Source of the DNA: an uncultured Lachnospiraceae bacterium
GTDB lineage: Bacteria; Bacillota; Clostridia; Lachnospirales; Lachnospiraceae
Length of the DNA: 51,894 nucleotides
NCBI GenBank assembly: GCA_910577105.1
Contig: CAJTMB010000023.1
Location: 1-51,894, forward strand
Direction: 5' to 3'
Shown: positions 16,701-25,095 of the stretch, piece after piece
How the letters are laid out: each line of letters begins with the position of its first letter
How positions within the stretch are numbered: the stretch's first letter is position 1
Notes under the pieces: model-generated
Told to the model about the DNA's origin: nothing
The model's database searches: none
What the model saw: the letters and a program-made list of their open reading frames with translations, nothing else
Position numbers and translations under genes: made by a program

Positions 16701-17239
16701 ATGCCGTGGTCCTGCATTTCCAGAAAGAAATTGCCTTTTCCGAAACAGGCTTCATATTTACGGGCTGTTTTTTTGGCCTCGTCCACAAGGCCCTTTACGA
16801 TATACCTCTGCACTTCCCCCGCAAGACATGCCGACAGGGCAATAATGCCTTCATGATAGCGGTTTAACACCTCCATGTCCACCCGGGGCCTGTAATAATA
16901 CCCTTCCGTAAAACCGCGGCTGACTATCTTCATCAGGTTCGCATAACCCGTATTGTTCTCCGCAAGCAGCACCAGATGGTAATATCTGTCCTCTCCCCCC
17001 GTCAGTTCCTTGTCAAACCGGGAATTGGGAGCAACGTAGACCTCACAGCCTAAGACGGGCTTGATGCCCGCTTCCCTTGCCGCCTTATAAAAATCTATGA
17101 CGCCGTACATAACGCCGTGGTCCGTGATAGCTGCGCTGTCCATGCCCAGCTCCTTCACCCTTTTTACATATTCCTTTATTTTATTGGAGCCGTCCAGCAG
17201 GGAATATTCCGTGTGGACATGCAGATGGGTAAATGCCAT
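13760..17239 (-). CDS. dnaE: DNA polymerase III alpha subunit
   Basis: Replicative polymerase of the DnaE type, 1159 aa. It has an N-terminal PHP domain (MAFTHLHVHTEYSLLDG, residues 1-270), then the palm with GPGRGSAAGSVVSYCL and the catalytic Asp pair of PDIDVDFCYERR. Fingers, a tandem helix-hairpin-helix region (about 800-880) and an OB-fold tRNA_anti domain (about 985-1060, TIGGLIADKTIKYTKNDK) follow. The start at 17239 follows GAGGAAACA. Clostridia also use PolC, so this is probably the primer-extending polymerase. It follows the ABC transporter gene by 33 bp. Confidence 0.97.
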   Translation of the reverse strand: MAFTHLHVHTEYSLLDGSNKIKEYVKRVKELGMDSAAITDHGVMYGVIDFYKAAREAGIKPVLGCEVYVAPNSRFDKELTGGEDRYYHLVLLAENNTGYANLMKIVSRGFTEGYYYRPRVDMEVLNRYHEGIIALSACLAGEVQRYIVKGLVDEAKKTARKYEACFGKGNFFLEMQDHGIPEQKIVNTELLKMSKELDIPLVVTNDVHYTYEKDADSHDILLCLQTGKKLADEDRMRYEGGQYFVKSEEEMKGLFPYAWEAVENTQRIADRCNVEIEFGVTKLPKYDVPDGYDSWTYLNKLCKDGLKERYEDMEAPAGNTGQTLQERLDYELDVIRTMGYVDYFLIVWDFINYARENGIPVGPGRGSAAGSVVSYCLKITNIDPIRYNLLFERFLNPERVSMPDIDVDFCYERRQEVIDYVGRKYGADKVVQIVTFGTMAAKGVIRDVGRVMDLPYAFVDSIAKMVPFELNITIDRALEINPEFRNLYHSDEQVRHLIDMCKRLEGLPRHTSMHAAGVVICQKAADEFVPLSRGADGSITTQFTMTTLEELGLLKMDFLGLRTLTVIKDAVDLIEKSTGRHIDVDNIDYEDKLVLDSLSTGKTDGVFQLESAGMKNFMKELKPENLEDVIAGISLYRPGPMDFIPKYIKGKNSGADITYSCPQLEPILSSTYGCIVYQEQVMQIVRDLGGYTLGRSDLVRRAMSKKKQSVMEKERANFIFGNKEENVPGCVSKGISEKVAGQIYEDMMDFAKYAFNKSHAACYAVVAYQTAYLKYYYPVEFMAALLTSVIDNSKKVSEYILVCRSMDIKILPPDINEGESGFSVSGGSIRYALTAIKSVGWPVIKSVVEERKERGPFTNLNDFITRMADKDINKRAVENFIKAGALDSLGGTRKQFMSVYVQIMEHVQKDRKNNMAGQISLFDIVEEDAKESFDVQLPNVGEYPKEMRLNFEKEVLGIYVSGHPLEEYEGLWRKKISATTADFSLDEETGTVTLKDGANVTIGGLIADKTIKYTKNDKVMAFLTIEDLVGTVEVVVFPRDYEKNAAFLTEDAKVFIRGRVSVEEDKDGKLICERIQPFDFLAKNIWIKFPTVEAYQAAEEKLFAAIAESEGNDGIVIYVENPKAKKELPRNKWVKADEALLQNLCSLFGEENVKVVTKS

Positions 17240-17272
17240 TGTTTCCTCATTTCTCCGCGCTTTCCGCACATG

Positions 17273-19033
17273 TTATTTTATGCGGTCCGCCATGGTATAA
17301 AACTGATAATAAATGCCTTCCTGCCGCATCAGTGTTTCATGGCTGCCCTCCTCCACGATGCCTTCATCGGTCAGCACCAGAATGCGGTCCGCATTTTTGA
17401 TGCTTGACAGCCTGTGGGCTATGGTGATGGTCGTCCTGCCCACGGAGAGTTCATTCAGGGACGCTGCCACAGCAAATTCGCTTTCATTGTCCAGAGCGGA
17501 AGTTGCTTCGTCCAGTATCATAATGGGAGGATTTTTCAAAAATACCCTGGCAATGCTGATACGCTGCTTCTGCCCGCCGGACAGCTTCACGCCACGCTCT
17601 CCCACATAGGTGTCGTAACCGTCCTTTAATTCCATGATAAATTCATGGGCTCCCGCTTTCCTTGCCGCCTCCATGGCTTCCTCCCTTGAGGCGCCGGGCG
17701 CACCGTATAAGATATTTTCCATAACCGTGCCGGAAAACAGATAAACATCCTGCTGCACGATACCGATGTTTTTCCGGAGGCTCTTTAAGGTAAAACGCCG
17801 GATATCCACGCCGTCTATGGAAATTTTGCCGCCGGTCACATCGTAAAACCGGGGAATCAAGTTGCAGAGGGTCGTTTTGCCGCCGCCGGAAGGCCCTACG
17901 ATTGCCAGCTTTTCCCCGGGCTTTACCGACAGGTTCAAATTGCGGAAAACCCTGTTGTGGTCATCCGGATATTCAAAGGAAACATCCTCAAAAGAAATCT
18001 GCCCCATAGGCTTTGGCATCTCTGCCGCATCCGGCTCATCAAAAATTTCAATGTCCGCGTCCATAATCTGCAAAAAACGCTCTATGCCGGTAAGCCCCCG
18101 CTGGAACTGCTCCGCAAACTCTATGATTCTCCGAATAGTGGCTATCAGGGTGGACACATACATGGTATAGGCCACCAAATCCCCGGGCGTGATTTTTCCT
18201 TTTATCACAAAGATGCCGCCCGCCAGAATAACCGTCAAATACATCAGTCCGTCAAAAGCCCTTGTTGCCGTCTGGAACGCCGCCATATAACGGTAAGTTT
18301 CTTTCTTGATTTCCAGAAACTCCTGATTGCCTTTTTCAAACTTTTCTACTTCCACCTCTTCATTGGTAAAGGCTTTCACCACTTTCTGTCCCAGAAGGCT
18401 GTCCTCTATGGCGGCATTGAGCTCGCCAATCTGCCTTCTCTGTTTTGCAAAGGCCTTCCTGCTCCTTCTGTTCAGCTTGATACAGGTAAACGCCATAACG
18501 GGTACAATCACAAATACAAGGACGGTGAGGGGCAGATTGACCGTTGCAAGAATCATAAATGCCACTACCGCCTTGATACCCGCAATAAAAAACTCTTCGG
18601 GGCAGTGGTGGGAAAACTCCGTCACATCAAACAAGTCATTGGTGATGCGGCCCATAATCTGTCCCACTTTTGTGTTGTTGTAGTATGTGTTGGACAGCAT
18701 CTGCAAATGCCCGTAAGCATCTCTCCGCATATCCGTTTCAATCCTTGCGCCCATCACATGTCCCATATCCGCCATATAATAGTTGGCCAGACAGTCCACC
18801 ACGCGAAGCGCCAGATACAAAAGCGCCATTTTCCCCACAACGCTTACCGTCAGCGCTGCCAAATCCTCTATGGCCGTATTGGTGATATGGCGGATAATCA
18901 TCGGCAGCACCAGTTCGCATACGGTTGTCAGCGATGCGCAGGCCAAATCTGCCGCAACCACTTTTTTATGCTTTTTATAATAAGGAAGGAACCGCCCAAA
19001 CAGCTCCCCCGTCGAATATTCTTTATTGTCCAT
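17273..19033 (-). CDS. ABC exporter, fused permease and ATPase (MsbA type)
   Basis: A 586-aa half-transporter: six transmembrane helices (about residues 25-310), then a nucleotide-binding domain with Walker A GPSGGGKTT, signature LSGGQKQRISIARV and Walker B IMILDEATSALD. The catalytic Glu is intact, so it should work as a homodimer; no partner is adjacent. The substrate cannot be told. The start at 19033 follows GGGGAAAGGAC. It lies between the esterase and dnaE genes on the same strand. Confidence 0.92.
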   Translation of the reverse strand: MDNKEYSTGELFGRFLPYYKKHKKVVAADLACASLTTVCELVLPMIIRHITNTAIEDLAALTVSVVGKMALLYLALRVVDCLANYYMADMGHVMGARIETDMRRDAYGHLQMLSNTYYNNTKVGQIMGRITNDLFDVTEFSHHCPEEFFIAGIKAVVAFMILATVNLPLTVLVFVIVPVMAFTCIKLNRRSRKAFAKQRRQIGELNAAIEDSLLGQKVVKAFTNEEVEVEKFEKGNQEFLEIKKETYRYMAAFQTATRAFDGLMYLTVILAGGIFVIKGKITPGDLVAYTMYVSTLIATIRRIIEFAEQFQRGLTGIERFLQIMDADIEIFDEPDAAEMPKPMGQISFEDVSFEYPDDHNRVFRNLNLSVKPGEKLAIVGPSGGGKTTLCNLIPRFYDVTGGKISIDGVDIRRFTLKSLRKNIGIVQQDVYLFSGTVMENILYGAPGASREEAMEAARKAGAHEFIMELKDGYDTYVGERGVKLSGGQKQRISIARVFLKNPPIMILDEATSALDNESEFAVAASLNELSVGRTTITIAHRLSSIKNADRILVLTDEGIVEEGSHETLMRQEGIYYQFYTMADRIK

Positions 19034-19082
19034 GTTTTTTGTCCTTTCCCCTTCTTTAGAGTACCATTTCTTTTGGGGGGCG

Positions 19083-19856
19083 TCAATCACGGAACGTATC
19101 CATAAACGCCTTTATCATTTGCGCATAGGGAAAACTTCCGCTTTCATCGGTAATCCCCACATAGCCCGCATGTGTATATCCTTCCATCACGCGGTAAGTA
19201 ATCTGCTTCCTGTCATATTGATGGGTTTCCATGGTCCGAATCAGCAGTTCATTCTGCTCACGCCTTCCGGGAATATCATTGTCGGCAACCACTACCAGAA
19301 ACCTTTGGTCTTTCACCACCGGTTGCTCCCCCTCCAGATAAAAAAGCGGCGCCGCCTCATCAATCCTGACCGCCATGGGGTCCTGCCCCCGTTCCCGCAG
19401 AACGTTAAAATGCACGGTGGGCTGTCCCGCATCAAAAATATACCCAGCAATTTCTTTTTCCTCCACGCCGCATTCCGCCAAAAAACGCGGGCAGAAATGA
19501 AGCATCATGGAAAGGTAGGCGCCTGCCGAAACACCGCCCACAAATACTTTATCATATGCGGTATACTCCGCCATATGCCCAAGGCACCATGCCACGGCCT
19601 TCGCCGCGTCCTCGATATACTGTGGAAAAACCGCATGGGGATACATACGGTAGTTAGCGCTTGCCACCGCAATGCCGCCCTCCGCCAGCTCACAACAGAC
19701 GCCCTTATCATCCGCTTTATCCCCGCTCTCCAGCCCCCCGCCATGAAAATAAACAAAAAGCGCCTTACAATCCCTTCCCTGCGGCAGATACAAATCCAGC
19801 CTTCCGGCCTCCCCCGCCCCATCCTGATAAATCAAATTTTCCACAATCCGTACCAT
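19083..19856 (-). CDS. Alpha/beta hydrolase (HSL-like esterase)
   Basis: A 257-aa cytosolic esterase-like protein. YFHGGGLESGDK is the oxyanion-hole HGG motif, VFVGGVSAGAYLSMML holds the nucleophile Ser, the acid is probably Asp in VVVADNDIPG, and the His is in GYTHAGYVG. The start at 19856 follows GGGGAGGCGTT. The ribosome binding site almost touches the arm of the hairpin element that ends at 19874, so there is no room for a promoter between them and any transcript must run through the element. Confidence 0.88.
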   Translation of the reverse strand: MVRIVENLIYQDGAGEAGRLDLYLPQGRDCKALFVYFHGGGLESGDKADDKGVCCELAEGGIAVASANYRMYPHAVFPQYIEDAAKAVAWCLGHMAEYTAYDKVFVGGVSAGAYLSMMLHFCPRFLAECGVEEKEIAGYIFDAGQPTVHFNVLRERGQDPMAVRIDEAAPLFYLEGEQPVVKDQRFLVVVADNDIPGRREQNELLIRTMETHQYDRKQITYRVMEGYTHAGYVGITDESGSFPYAQMIKAFMDTFRD

Positions 19857-19873
19857 AACGCCTCCCCAACTTA

Positions 19874-20049
19874 GCACCCCGCGCCGTCCTTCCACCGGCG
19901 GCATATCGGTATCCATAAAGGGCCGTTAAAGAGGCGTTGGTCCTTGCGCTGCGTATTTTGCAGCGCTAGTACCACTACGCCTCTTTAAGAATGCAAACGT
20001 GCCCTGTTGGATACCGGTATGCCGCCGGTGGAAGGACGGCGCGGGGTGC
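19874..20049. repeat. Long-arm hairpin element, copy 2 (shared core, minus orientation)
   Basis: Arms 19874-19915 and 20008-20049 are a 42-bp inverted repeat with one mismatch, which would still pair as G-U in RNA. Read on the minus strand, the core shows the same landmarks as copies 1 and 3: TCCAACAGG, AGTGGTAC, loop AAAATAC, then AAGGACCA and CCTTTATGGA. The stems between them differ in sequence but still pair (TTAAAGAGGCGT with ACGCCTCTTTAA; GCGCTGC with GCAGCGC). It starts 28 bp after the metK stop and abuts the esterase ribosome binding site. Confidence 0.9.
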
Positions 20050-20077
20050 GGAAACTTATTCTGTTCCAAAAATAGTT

Positions 20078-21292
20078 TTACAGGTATTTCTTCAGGATAT
20101 CCACCTTATCAAGCTGCTCCCACGGCAGATTCAAATCATTCCGTCCAAAATGCCCGTAAGCTGCCGTCTGTTTGTAAATGGGACGGCGTAAATCCAGCAT
20201 CTTAATGATGCCTGCCGGACGAAGGTCAAAATTTTCACGGATGATTTTCACCAGTTCCAGTTCCGAAAGCCTGCCCGTGCCAAAGGTATCCACACGGATG
20301 GAAGTAGGCTGTGCCACACCGATTGCGTAAGAAAGCTGAATCTCGCATTTGTCTGCAAGCCCTGCTGCCACAAGGTTCTTTGCCACATAACGCGCCGCAT
20401 AGGCAGCGGAACGGTCCACCTTTGTGCAGTCTTTGCCGGAGAATGCGCCGCCGCCGTGACGGGCATATCCGCCGTAGGTGTCCACAATGATTTTACGGCC
20501 TGTCAGTCCGGCATCCCCGTGCGGTCCTCCGATGACAAAACGGCCTGTAGGATTGATAAAATACTTGGTTTCTTCATCCAGTAATTCTTTCGGAAGCACC
20601 GGGTCAAACACATACTTTTTGATGTCTGCATGAATCTGCTCCTGCGTAACATCCGCATCGTGCTGGGTGGAAAGCACAACAGCTTCCAGTCTGACAGGCT
20701 TTCCGCTCTCGTCATACTGTACGGAAACCTGGCTCTTGCCATCCGGCCTTAAGTAAGGAAGCGTACCGTCTTTGCGCACCTTCGTCAATTGCTTTGTAAG
20801 CTTATGTGCAAGGGAAATCGGATACGGCATATACTCCTCGTTTTCATTGGTCGCATAACCGAACATCATTCCCTGGTCTCCGGCGCCTATGGCTTCCAGT
20901 TGTTCTTCCGTCATTTCACTTTCTGCGGAAACTTTCTCCTGCTGCCTTGCTTCCAGCGCTTTGTCCACACCCATGGCAATATCAGACGACTGTTCATCGA
21001 TAGCCGTCAAAACTGCACAGGTATTGCCGTCAAAACCGTACTCGGACTTATTGTAACCGATTTCCACCACCGTGTCCCTGACAATTTTCTGGATATCCAC
21101 ATAAGCATTGGTGGTAATTTCACCCGTCACAAGCACAAAACCGGTACAGCTTGCCGTTTCACAGGCAACACGGCTCATAGGGTCTTTTTCCATCAGGGCA
21201 TCCAGAATGGCATCGGAAATGGCATCACACATCTTATCGGGATGGCCTTCCGTTACAGACTCTGAAGTAAACAACAATTTTTCTTTCTCCAT
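20078..21292 (-). CDS. metK: S-adenosylmethionine synthetase
   Basis: Makes SAM from methionine and ATP. The 404 aa carry TSESVTEGHPDKMCDAISDA at the N-terminus, GAGDQGMMFGYA (family signature 1) and the GGGAFSGKDCTKVDRSAAY region (signature 2). The start at 21292 follows GGAGGAAAAA. It is controlled by the SAM-I riboswitch and terminator directly upstream, giving end-product repression. Confidence 0.98.
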   Translation of the reverse strand: MEKEKLLFTSESVTEGHPDKMCDAISDAILDALMEKDPMSRVACETASCTGFVLVTGEITTNAYVDIQKIVRDTVVEIGYNKSEYGFDGNTCAVLTAIDEQSSDIAMGVDKALEARQQEKVSAESEMTEEQLEAIGAGDQGMMFGYATNENEEYMPYPISLAHKLTKQLTKVRKDGTLPYLRPDGKSQVSVQYDESGKPVRLEAVVLSTQHDADVTQEQIHADIKKYVFDPVLPKELLDEETKYFINPTGRFVIGGPHGDAGLTGRKIIVDTYGGYARHGGGAFSGKDCTKVDRSAAYAARYVAKNLVAAGLADKCEIQLSYAIGVAQPTSIRVDTFGTGRLSELELVKIIRENFDLRPAGIIKMLDLRRPIYKQTAAYGHFGRNDLNLPWEQLDKVDILKKYL

Positions 21293-21345
21293 TTTTTCCT
21301 CCGTTCCGCTGACTTGCAGCTGCATATTTCCACTGAATCCGTGGA

Positions 21346-21377
21346 TAAAAATAAGTCCGCTTAAACTTTAAGCGGAC
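21346..21377 (-). terminator. Riboswitch-controlled terminator before metK
   Basis: AGTCCGCTTAAA pairs with TTTAAGCGGACT-like sequence (21353-21376) as a near-perfect stem, followed on the minus strand by TTATTTTTATCC. It lies between the SAM-I aptamer and the metK start, so SAM binding should favour its formation and stop transcription. Confidence 0.9.
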
Positions 21378-21401
21378 CCGACAACTCGATAATCAAATCC
21401 T

Positions 21402-21515
21402 CTTATTGTTCGACCTGCCAATGACAGGATTTTGCTCGCTCAGGGAGGCACCTTCCGCATGTACGGGGTTGCCGTGGCTTCACCGATCCTATGTATCTCC
21501 ACCACTCTGAATAAG
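21402..21515 (-). ncRNA. SAM-I (S-box) riboswitch aptamer
   Basis: Read on the minus strand, P1 begins CTTATTCAGAG and closes with AATAAG. Inside are the S-box signatures: GTGGTGGAGATAC, GATCGGTGAAGCCACGGCAA, GGTGCCTCC and the GAACAATAAG end. The order and spacing match the SAM-I class, which represses transcription when SAM is high. The downstream terminator completes the expression platform for metK. Confidence 0.95.
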
Positions 21516-21569
21516 AGAAATATTTGCATAATGCAAATTTACAATATGGAATTTTCTTATCTATACACA

Positions 21570-21598
21570 ACAATACTATGACAAAACCGCTTTGTCAA
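21570..21598 (-). promoter_or_regulatory. Promoter of the metK riboswitch transcript
   Basis: Minus-strand TTGACA (21593-21598) and TATTGT (21570-21575), spacer 17 bp. The -35 hexamer contains the murA stop codon TGA. Between promoter and aptamer is a perfect palindrome ATTTGCATAATGCAAAT (21522-21538). Confidence 0.75.
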
Positions 21599-22887
21599 CC
21601 CGTTTTCAACCTAAATTTCTGCAAACTTCTGTCTGAATCCACCTTTTCTATCTGCGCGCCCAGAAGCTGTAACTTCAGATGGAAATCCTCGTAGCCGCGT
21701 TCAATGTAATGGACTTCCTCAACGACGGAACATCCTTCCGCGGAAAGCGCTGCAAGCACCAGTGCCGCCCCGGCACGCAAATCAGGTGCGGAAATGCGGG
21801 CGCCTGTGTATTTACCCACACCGTCCACAATAGCAGTGTTGCCCTCCACCTTAATGTTCGCACCCATCCGGGTCAGTTCATCCACATATTTAAAGCGATT
21901 CTCAAAAATGCTTTCCGTCACAATACTGGTTCCGCTTGAAAGTGCCAGCGCAACGGTTATCTGCGGCTGCATATCGGTGGGAAACCCGGGATAAGGCAGG
22001 GTTTTTACATGCGTATGCCTCAAGGGCTTTGCCGCCACCACCCGAACCGCATCATCAGATTCCTCTATCTCACATCCAAGCTCCAGCAGCTTTGCCGTTA
22101 TGGACTCCAGATGCTTGGGAATCACATTTTTTACTGTAATATCACCTTTTGTGATGGCTGCCGCAAACATAAAAGTACCGGCTTCAATCTGGTCAGGTAT
22201 GATGGCATAATCCGTGCCGTGCAGGTGGGTAACACCCTTGATACGAATCACATCCGTACCGGCACCCTTGATATTGGCGCCCATACTGTTTAAAAAGTTT
22301 GCCAAATCCACCACATGCGGTTCTTTTGCCGCATTCTCTATAATTGTCTGCCCTTCTGCAAGAGCAGCCACCATCATGACGTTGATGGTCGCCCCCACGG
22401 AAACCACATCCATGTAGATATGGCTGCCCCGAAGATGCTCTGCCTGTGCTTTTATCAATCCATATTCAATTTTTACCTCGGCGCCCAAAGCACGAAACCC
22501 TTTGATGTGCTGGTCAATCGCCCTGCAGCCGATATCACAGCCGCCCGGAAGGGCTACCTGGGCCCTTTTGTATTTGGCAAGCAGCGCGCCCAGAAAATAG
22601 TAGGAGGCGCGAATCTTACGGATATTGTCCCCATCTACCAGAAGGCTGTTTATCTGCGCTGCATTTACGGTCACTTTATGCCGCTCTTCCCGATTTATCA
22701 AAACGCCGATGTCCTGCATGGCTTCCAGCAGCACATTGGTATCCCGCACATCCGGCAGGTTCTCTATATGCACGGTTTCATCCGTCATGGCGGAAGCCGC
22801 AATAATAGGAAGCGCTGCGTTTTTGGCGCCTCCTATCTCCACTTCACCGACCAATGGATTACCGCCCCTGATTGCGTATTGTTCCAT
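21595..22887 (-). CDS. murA: UDP-N-acetylglucosamine 1-carboxyvinyltransferase
   Basis: First committed step of peptidoglycan synthesis, adding enolpyruvate from PEP to UDP-GlcNAc; the target of fosfomycin. The 430 aa start with GGNPLVGEVEIGGAKNAALP. The loop LPGGCDIGCRAIDQHIKG keeps the catalytic (fosfomycin-sensitive) Cys. YPGFPTDMQPQ and the C-terminal half-domain follow. The start at 22887 follows GGAAAGGAAAAG. Clostridia often have two copies; this window shows one. Confidence 0.95.
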   Translation of the reverse strand: MEQYAIRGGNPLVGEVEIGGAKNAALPIIAASAMTDETVHIENLPDVRDTNVLLEAMQDIGVLINREERHKVTVNAAQINSLLVDGDNIRKIRASYYFLGALLAKYKRAQVALPGGCDIGCRAIDQHIKGFRALGAEVKIEYGLIKAQAEHLRGSHIYMDVVSVGATINVMMVAALAEGQTIIENAAKEPHVVDLANFLNSMGANIKGAGTDVIRIKGVTHLHGTDYAIIPDQIEAGTFMFAAAITKGDITVKNVIPKHLESITAKLLELGCEIEESDDAVRVVAAKPLRHTHVKTLPYPGFPTDMQPQITVALALSSGTSIVTESIFENRFKYVDELTRMGANIKVEGNTAIVDGVGKYTGARISAPDLRAGAALVLAALSAEGCSVVEEVHYIERGYEDFHLKLQLLGAQIEKVDSDRSLQKFRLKTG

Positions 22888-23073
22888 CTTTTCCTTTCCA
22901 TGCGTACTGCAGACTGCCTGCAATACAACACTTTCCACAGGTCCCGGTTACTGTCCCGGAATCTTTATTCATCAATACAATTTACAATCTTAATAAAATC
23001 TTCATTTTTACCATTATATAACTATACTGCGCATTTGTAAACAAGAATGCCTGTTCGGTACTTCCCGTTACCG

Positions 23074-24666
23074 TTAATAATCAAGATACGACAAAGGATT
23101 TACCTGCGAACCGTTTATCAACATTTCAAAATGAAGATGCGGTCCCGTGCTGACGCCCGTGTTGCCGCTCAAAGCTATCCTTTGCCCTTGGGAAACATTT
23201 TGCCCTACGCTGACCAGAACTTTGCTCAAATGGGCATACCTTGTCTGTCTGCCGTCTTCATGGTTGATATAGACGACATACCCATAGCCGCTTCCCCAAC
23301 CGGCTTTCACAACCGTACCGCCGCAGGACGCCACAACCGCCGTACCCGTGGGAACTGCCCAGTCCACGCCCTTGTGGTAAGTGCTTGCCCCTTTCTTGGG
23401 CGCTTTCCTCCTGCCGAAACCGGAAGTCTGACGGCCGCCGGAAATCGGTTTGATATAAGTAGGCGGAATTATCGTTCCCCTTTCCACAATCTTGGGAACA
23501 GCCTCCATAATAATTTCTTCTTTCTGGATTTCTCTGCCCACTTCTTTATTGTTGTGGTACGAAACAATAGCCACTACTTTTCTGAAACCGGCACTGGGCT
23601 CCTGTATGGTCTTCGTCTGGGTCGTGTACCAGTCATCCCTGTCCACATAAATAATATCCGCATCATATATTTCTTCATAATACATTTGTTCCTGCCTGTC
23701 CACAGACAGTTCAGGCTCCGGGATGGTGATAATTAACTCCTGACCTACCCGGATGGTGGTATTTTCATTTTCAAGCGCGTCATTCATTGCCACAATCTGG
23801 TCCATGGGAATATTAACCTTTATGGCAATTTCCGAAAGGGTGTCTCCTGACACTACCTCATACACGGAATTGACCGCCTGCTCCTTGATGACTTCCTCCA
23901 ATGCCTGGTCATAAGGCATAAGCTGCTCCGTATCCAGATAGGCTTCCACGATTTCCACTTCTTCTGCAAAACCCATGCTGACAAGCCCAAGTTCATAATC
24001 GTCAAAATCCTTCTCTTTGGAAGGCTCTACACCCACAAACATGGCATCCATGGTTTCATTGAAGCCGCCTTTTATGACGGGCACGTTGCCGGTCTGTACT
24101 TCGTAAACCTCCTGTGCCTTGGTATCCGTCACCTGTGTGGTAAGCACATTAAACTCCCTGCCTTCCGCATGCACCAGGCCGACCTGATACCTCGTCTCGG
24201 TATCATATTGGTTTACCGCGGCCTGCAACAGCCGGACCACCTCATCCCTGCTTCCAAGATTTACCATATAATTGTTGACTTTCATTACATAAGAACGCTG
24301 CAGGGTTTCCCTGATACTGCCCTTAAGTACATCACCCATGCGCTCCTGTATTTCCTCATCATCGTCTATCCTGCCCCATAAAACAGCGCTGCCCTCCAGT
24401 TCCAAATCCGCATCCATAAATACCAGTTCATCGGAATCCGAAACCAATTCCCTTCTGGCCTGCTGCAGCAGTTCTTCCGCACGTGCCGCTTCCCCAATTA
24501 CACCTACTTCCTTCCCGTTCAGGAAAATGGTAAAAATATTGTCTCCGGTATCTTCCCATCTGGTGTAACTGGGTAAAAAAAGAGCTGCTATAAAAAGTAT
24601 TCCCGCTGCAAGTTTTATATATGTGTATCTAAGTCTTTTATGGTATCTGGTAATTTTTTTCAACAT
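23074..24666 (-). CDS. Membrane-anchored M23 endopeptidase with LysM and G5 domains
   Basis: An envelope peptidase of 530 aa. One transmembrane helix (about residues 18-36) is followed by an extracellular region of unknown fold (40-265), a LysM domain (about 268-318, YEVVSGDTLSEIAIKVNIP), a G5 domain (about 335-400) and an M23 peptidase domain (about 420-528). The zinc ligands are visible in YHKGVDWAVP and GPHLHFEM. G5-M23 proteins cleave peptide cross-links in wall remodelling or sporulation. The start at 24666 is the ATG after GGTGAGATAAAG; a GTG 18 bp earlier is an alternative. It has its own promoter. Confidence 0.93.
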   Translation of the reverse strand: MLKKITRYHKRLRYTYIKLAAGILFIAALFLPSYTRWEDTGDNIFTIFLNGKEVGVIGEAARAEELLQQARRELVSDSDELVFMDADLELEGSAVLWGRIDDDEEIQERMGDVLKGSIRETLQRSYVMKVNNYMVNLGSRDEVVRLLQAAVNQYDTETRYQVGLVHAEGREFNVLTTQVTDTKAQEVYEVQTGNVPVIKGGFNETMDAMFVGVEPSKEKDFDDYELGLVSMGFAEEVEIVEAYLDTEQLMPYDQALEEVIKEQAVNSVYEVVSGDTLSEIAIKVNIPMDQIVAMNDALENENTTIRVGQELIITIPEPELSVDRQEQMYYEEIYDADIIYVDRDDWYTTQTKTIQEPSAGFRKVVAIVSYHNNKEVGREIQKEEIIMEAVPKIVERGTIIPPTYIKPISGGRQTSGFGRRKAPKKGASTYHKGVDWAVPTGTAVVASCGGTVVKAGWGSGYGYVVYINHEDGRQTRYAHLSKVLVSVGQNVSQGQRIALSGNTGVSTGPHLHFEMLINGSQVNPLSYLDY

Positions 24667-24708
24667 CTTTATCTCACCGTTCACAATTTTGTAACAATCA
24701 ACAAACCC

Positions 24709-24737
24709 ATTCTATCAGTATTTTTTTTAGTTGTAAA
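24709..24737 (-). promoter_or_regulatory. Promoter of the M23/LysM/G5 gene
   Basis: Minus-strand TTTACA (24732-24737) and TAGAAT (24709-24714) with a 17-bp spacer, 43 bp before the start codon. Confidence 0.7.
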
Positions 24738-25095
24738 GACACAGTTGCAAAGGATGTAATGAATATTATACCAAAAGGAGACCGGCTTGAATCAGATTTT
24801 CTTCCATATGATGAATGTCAATTCTGAATTTTTGAACCAAAGTTTCCTGAAACGGCCGGTAAGACTATGGTAAATCCCGGAATAAATGCAGCGGCCTTCA
24901 TAAAGGATAGTATATGCAGGCCATCGGTGGTGCATACATTGCACTAAAGCTTGCCGAATCCGTTTGCAGCCACCTGAGAGCATGGCTCTGACGATGTCTT
25001 AAGGGAAAGCTTATTTCCAGTCAGGAAAAAATAAATGCGGCGCATATCTGCCGGAACCGCCAAAACGGACTTACGACAGACACGCGCCTGTTCTT
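24738..25095. other. Gene-poor stretch with one doubtful minus-strand reading frame
   Basis: No gene is supported across this gap. The longest reading frame (24792-24983, minus, 63 codons) has no convincing ribosome binding site. A middle part reading PAYTILYEGRCIYSG followed by RFRKLWFKNSEL faintly recalls the end of a LytTR DNA-binding domain, so it may be decayed coding DNA. A TATAAT-like box occurs near 24766-24771 without a clear -35. Confidence 0.4.

Noticed and set aside
24792..24983. 63-aa gene in the gap after the flavin reductase
   Set aside because: No ribosome binding site, odd composition and only a faint LytTR resemblance; kept as a note on the gap.
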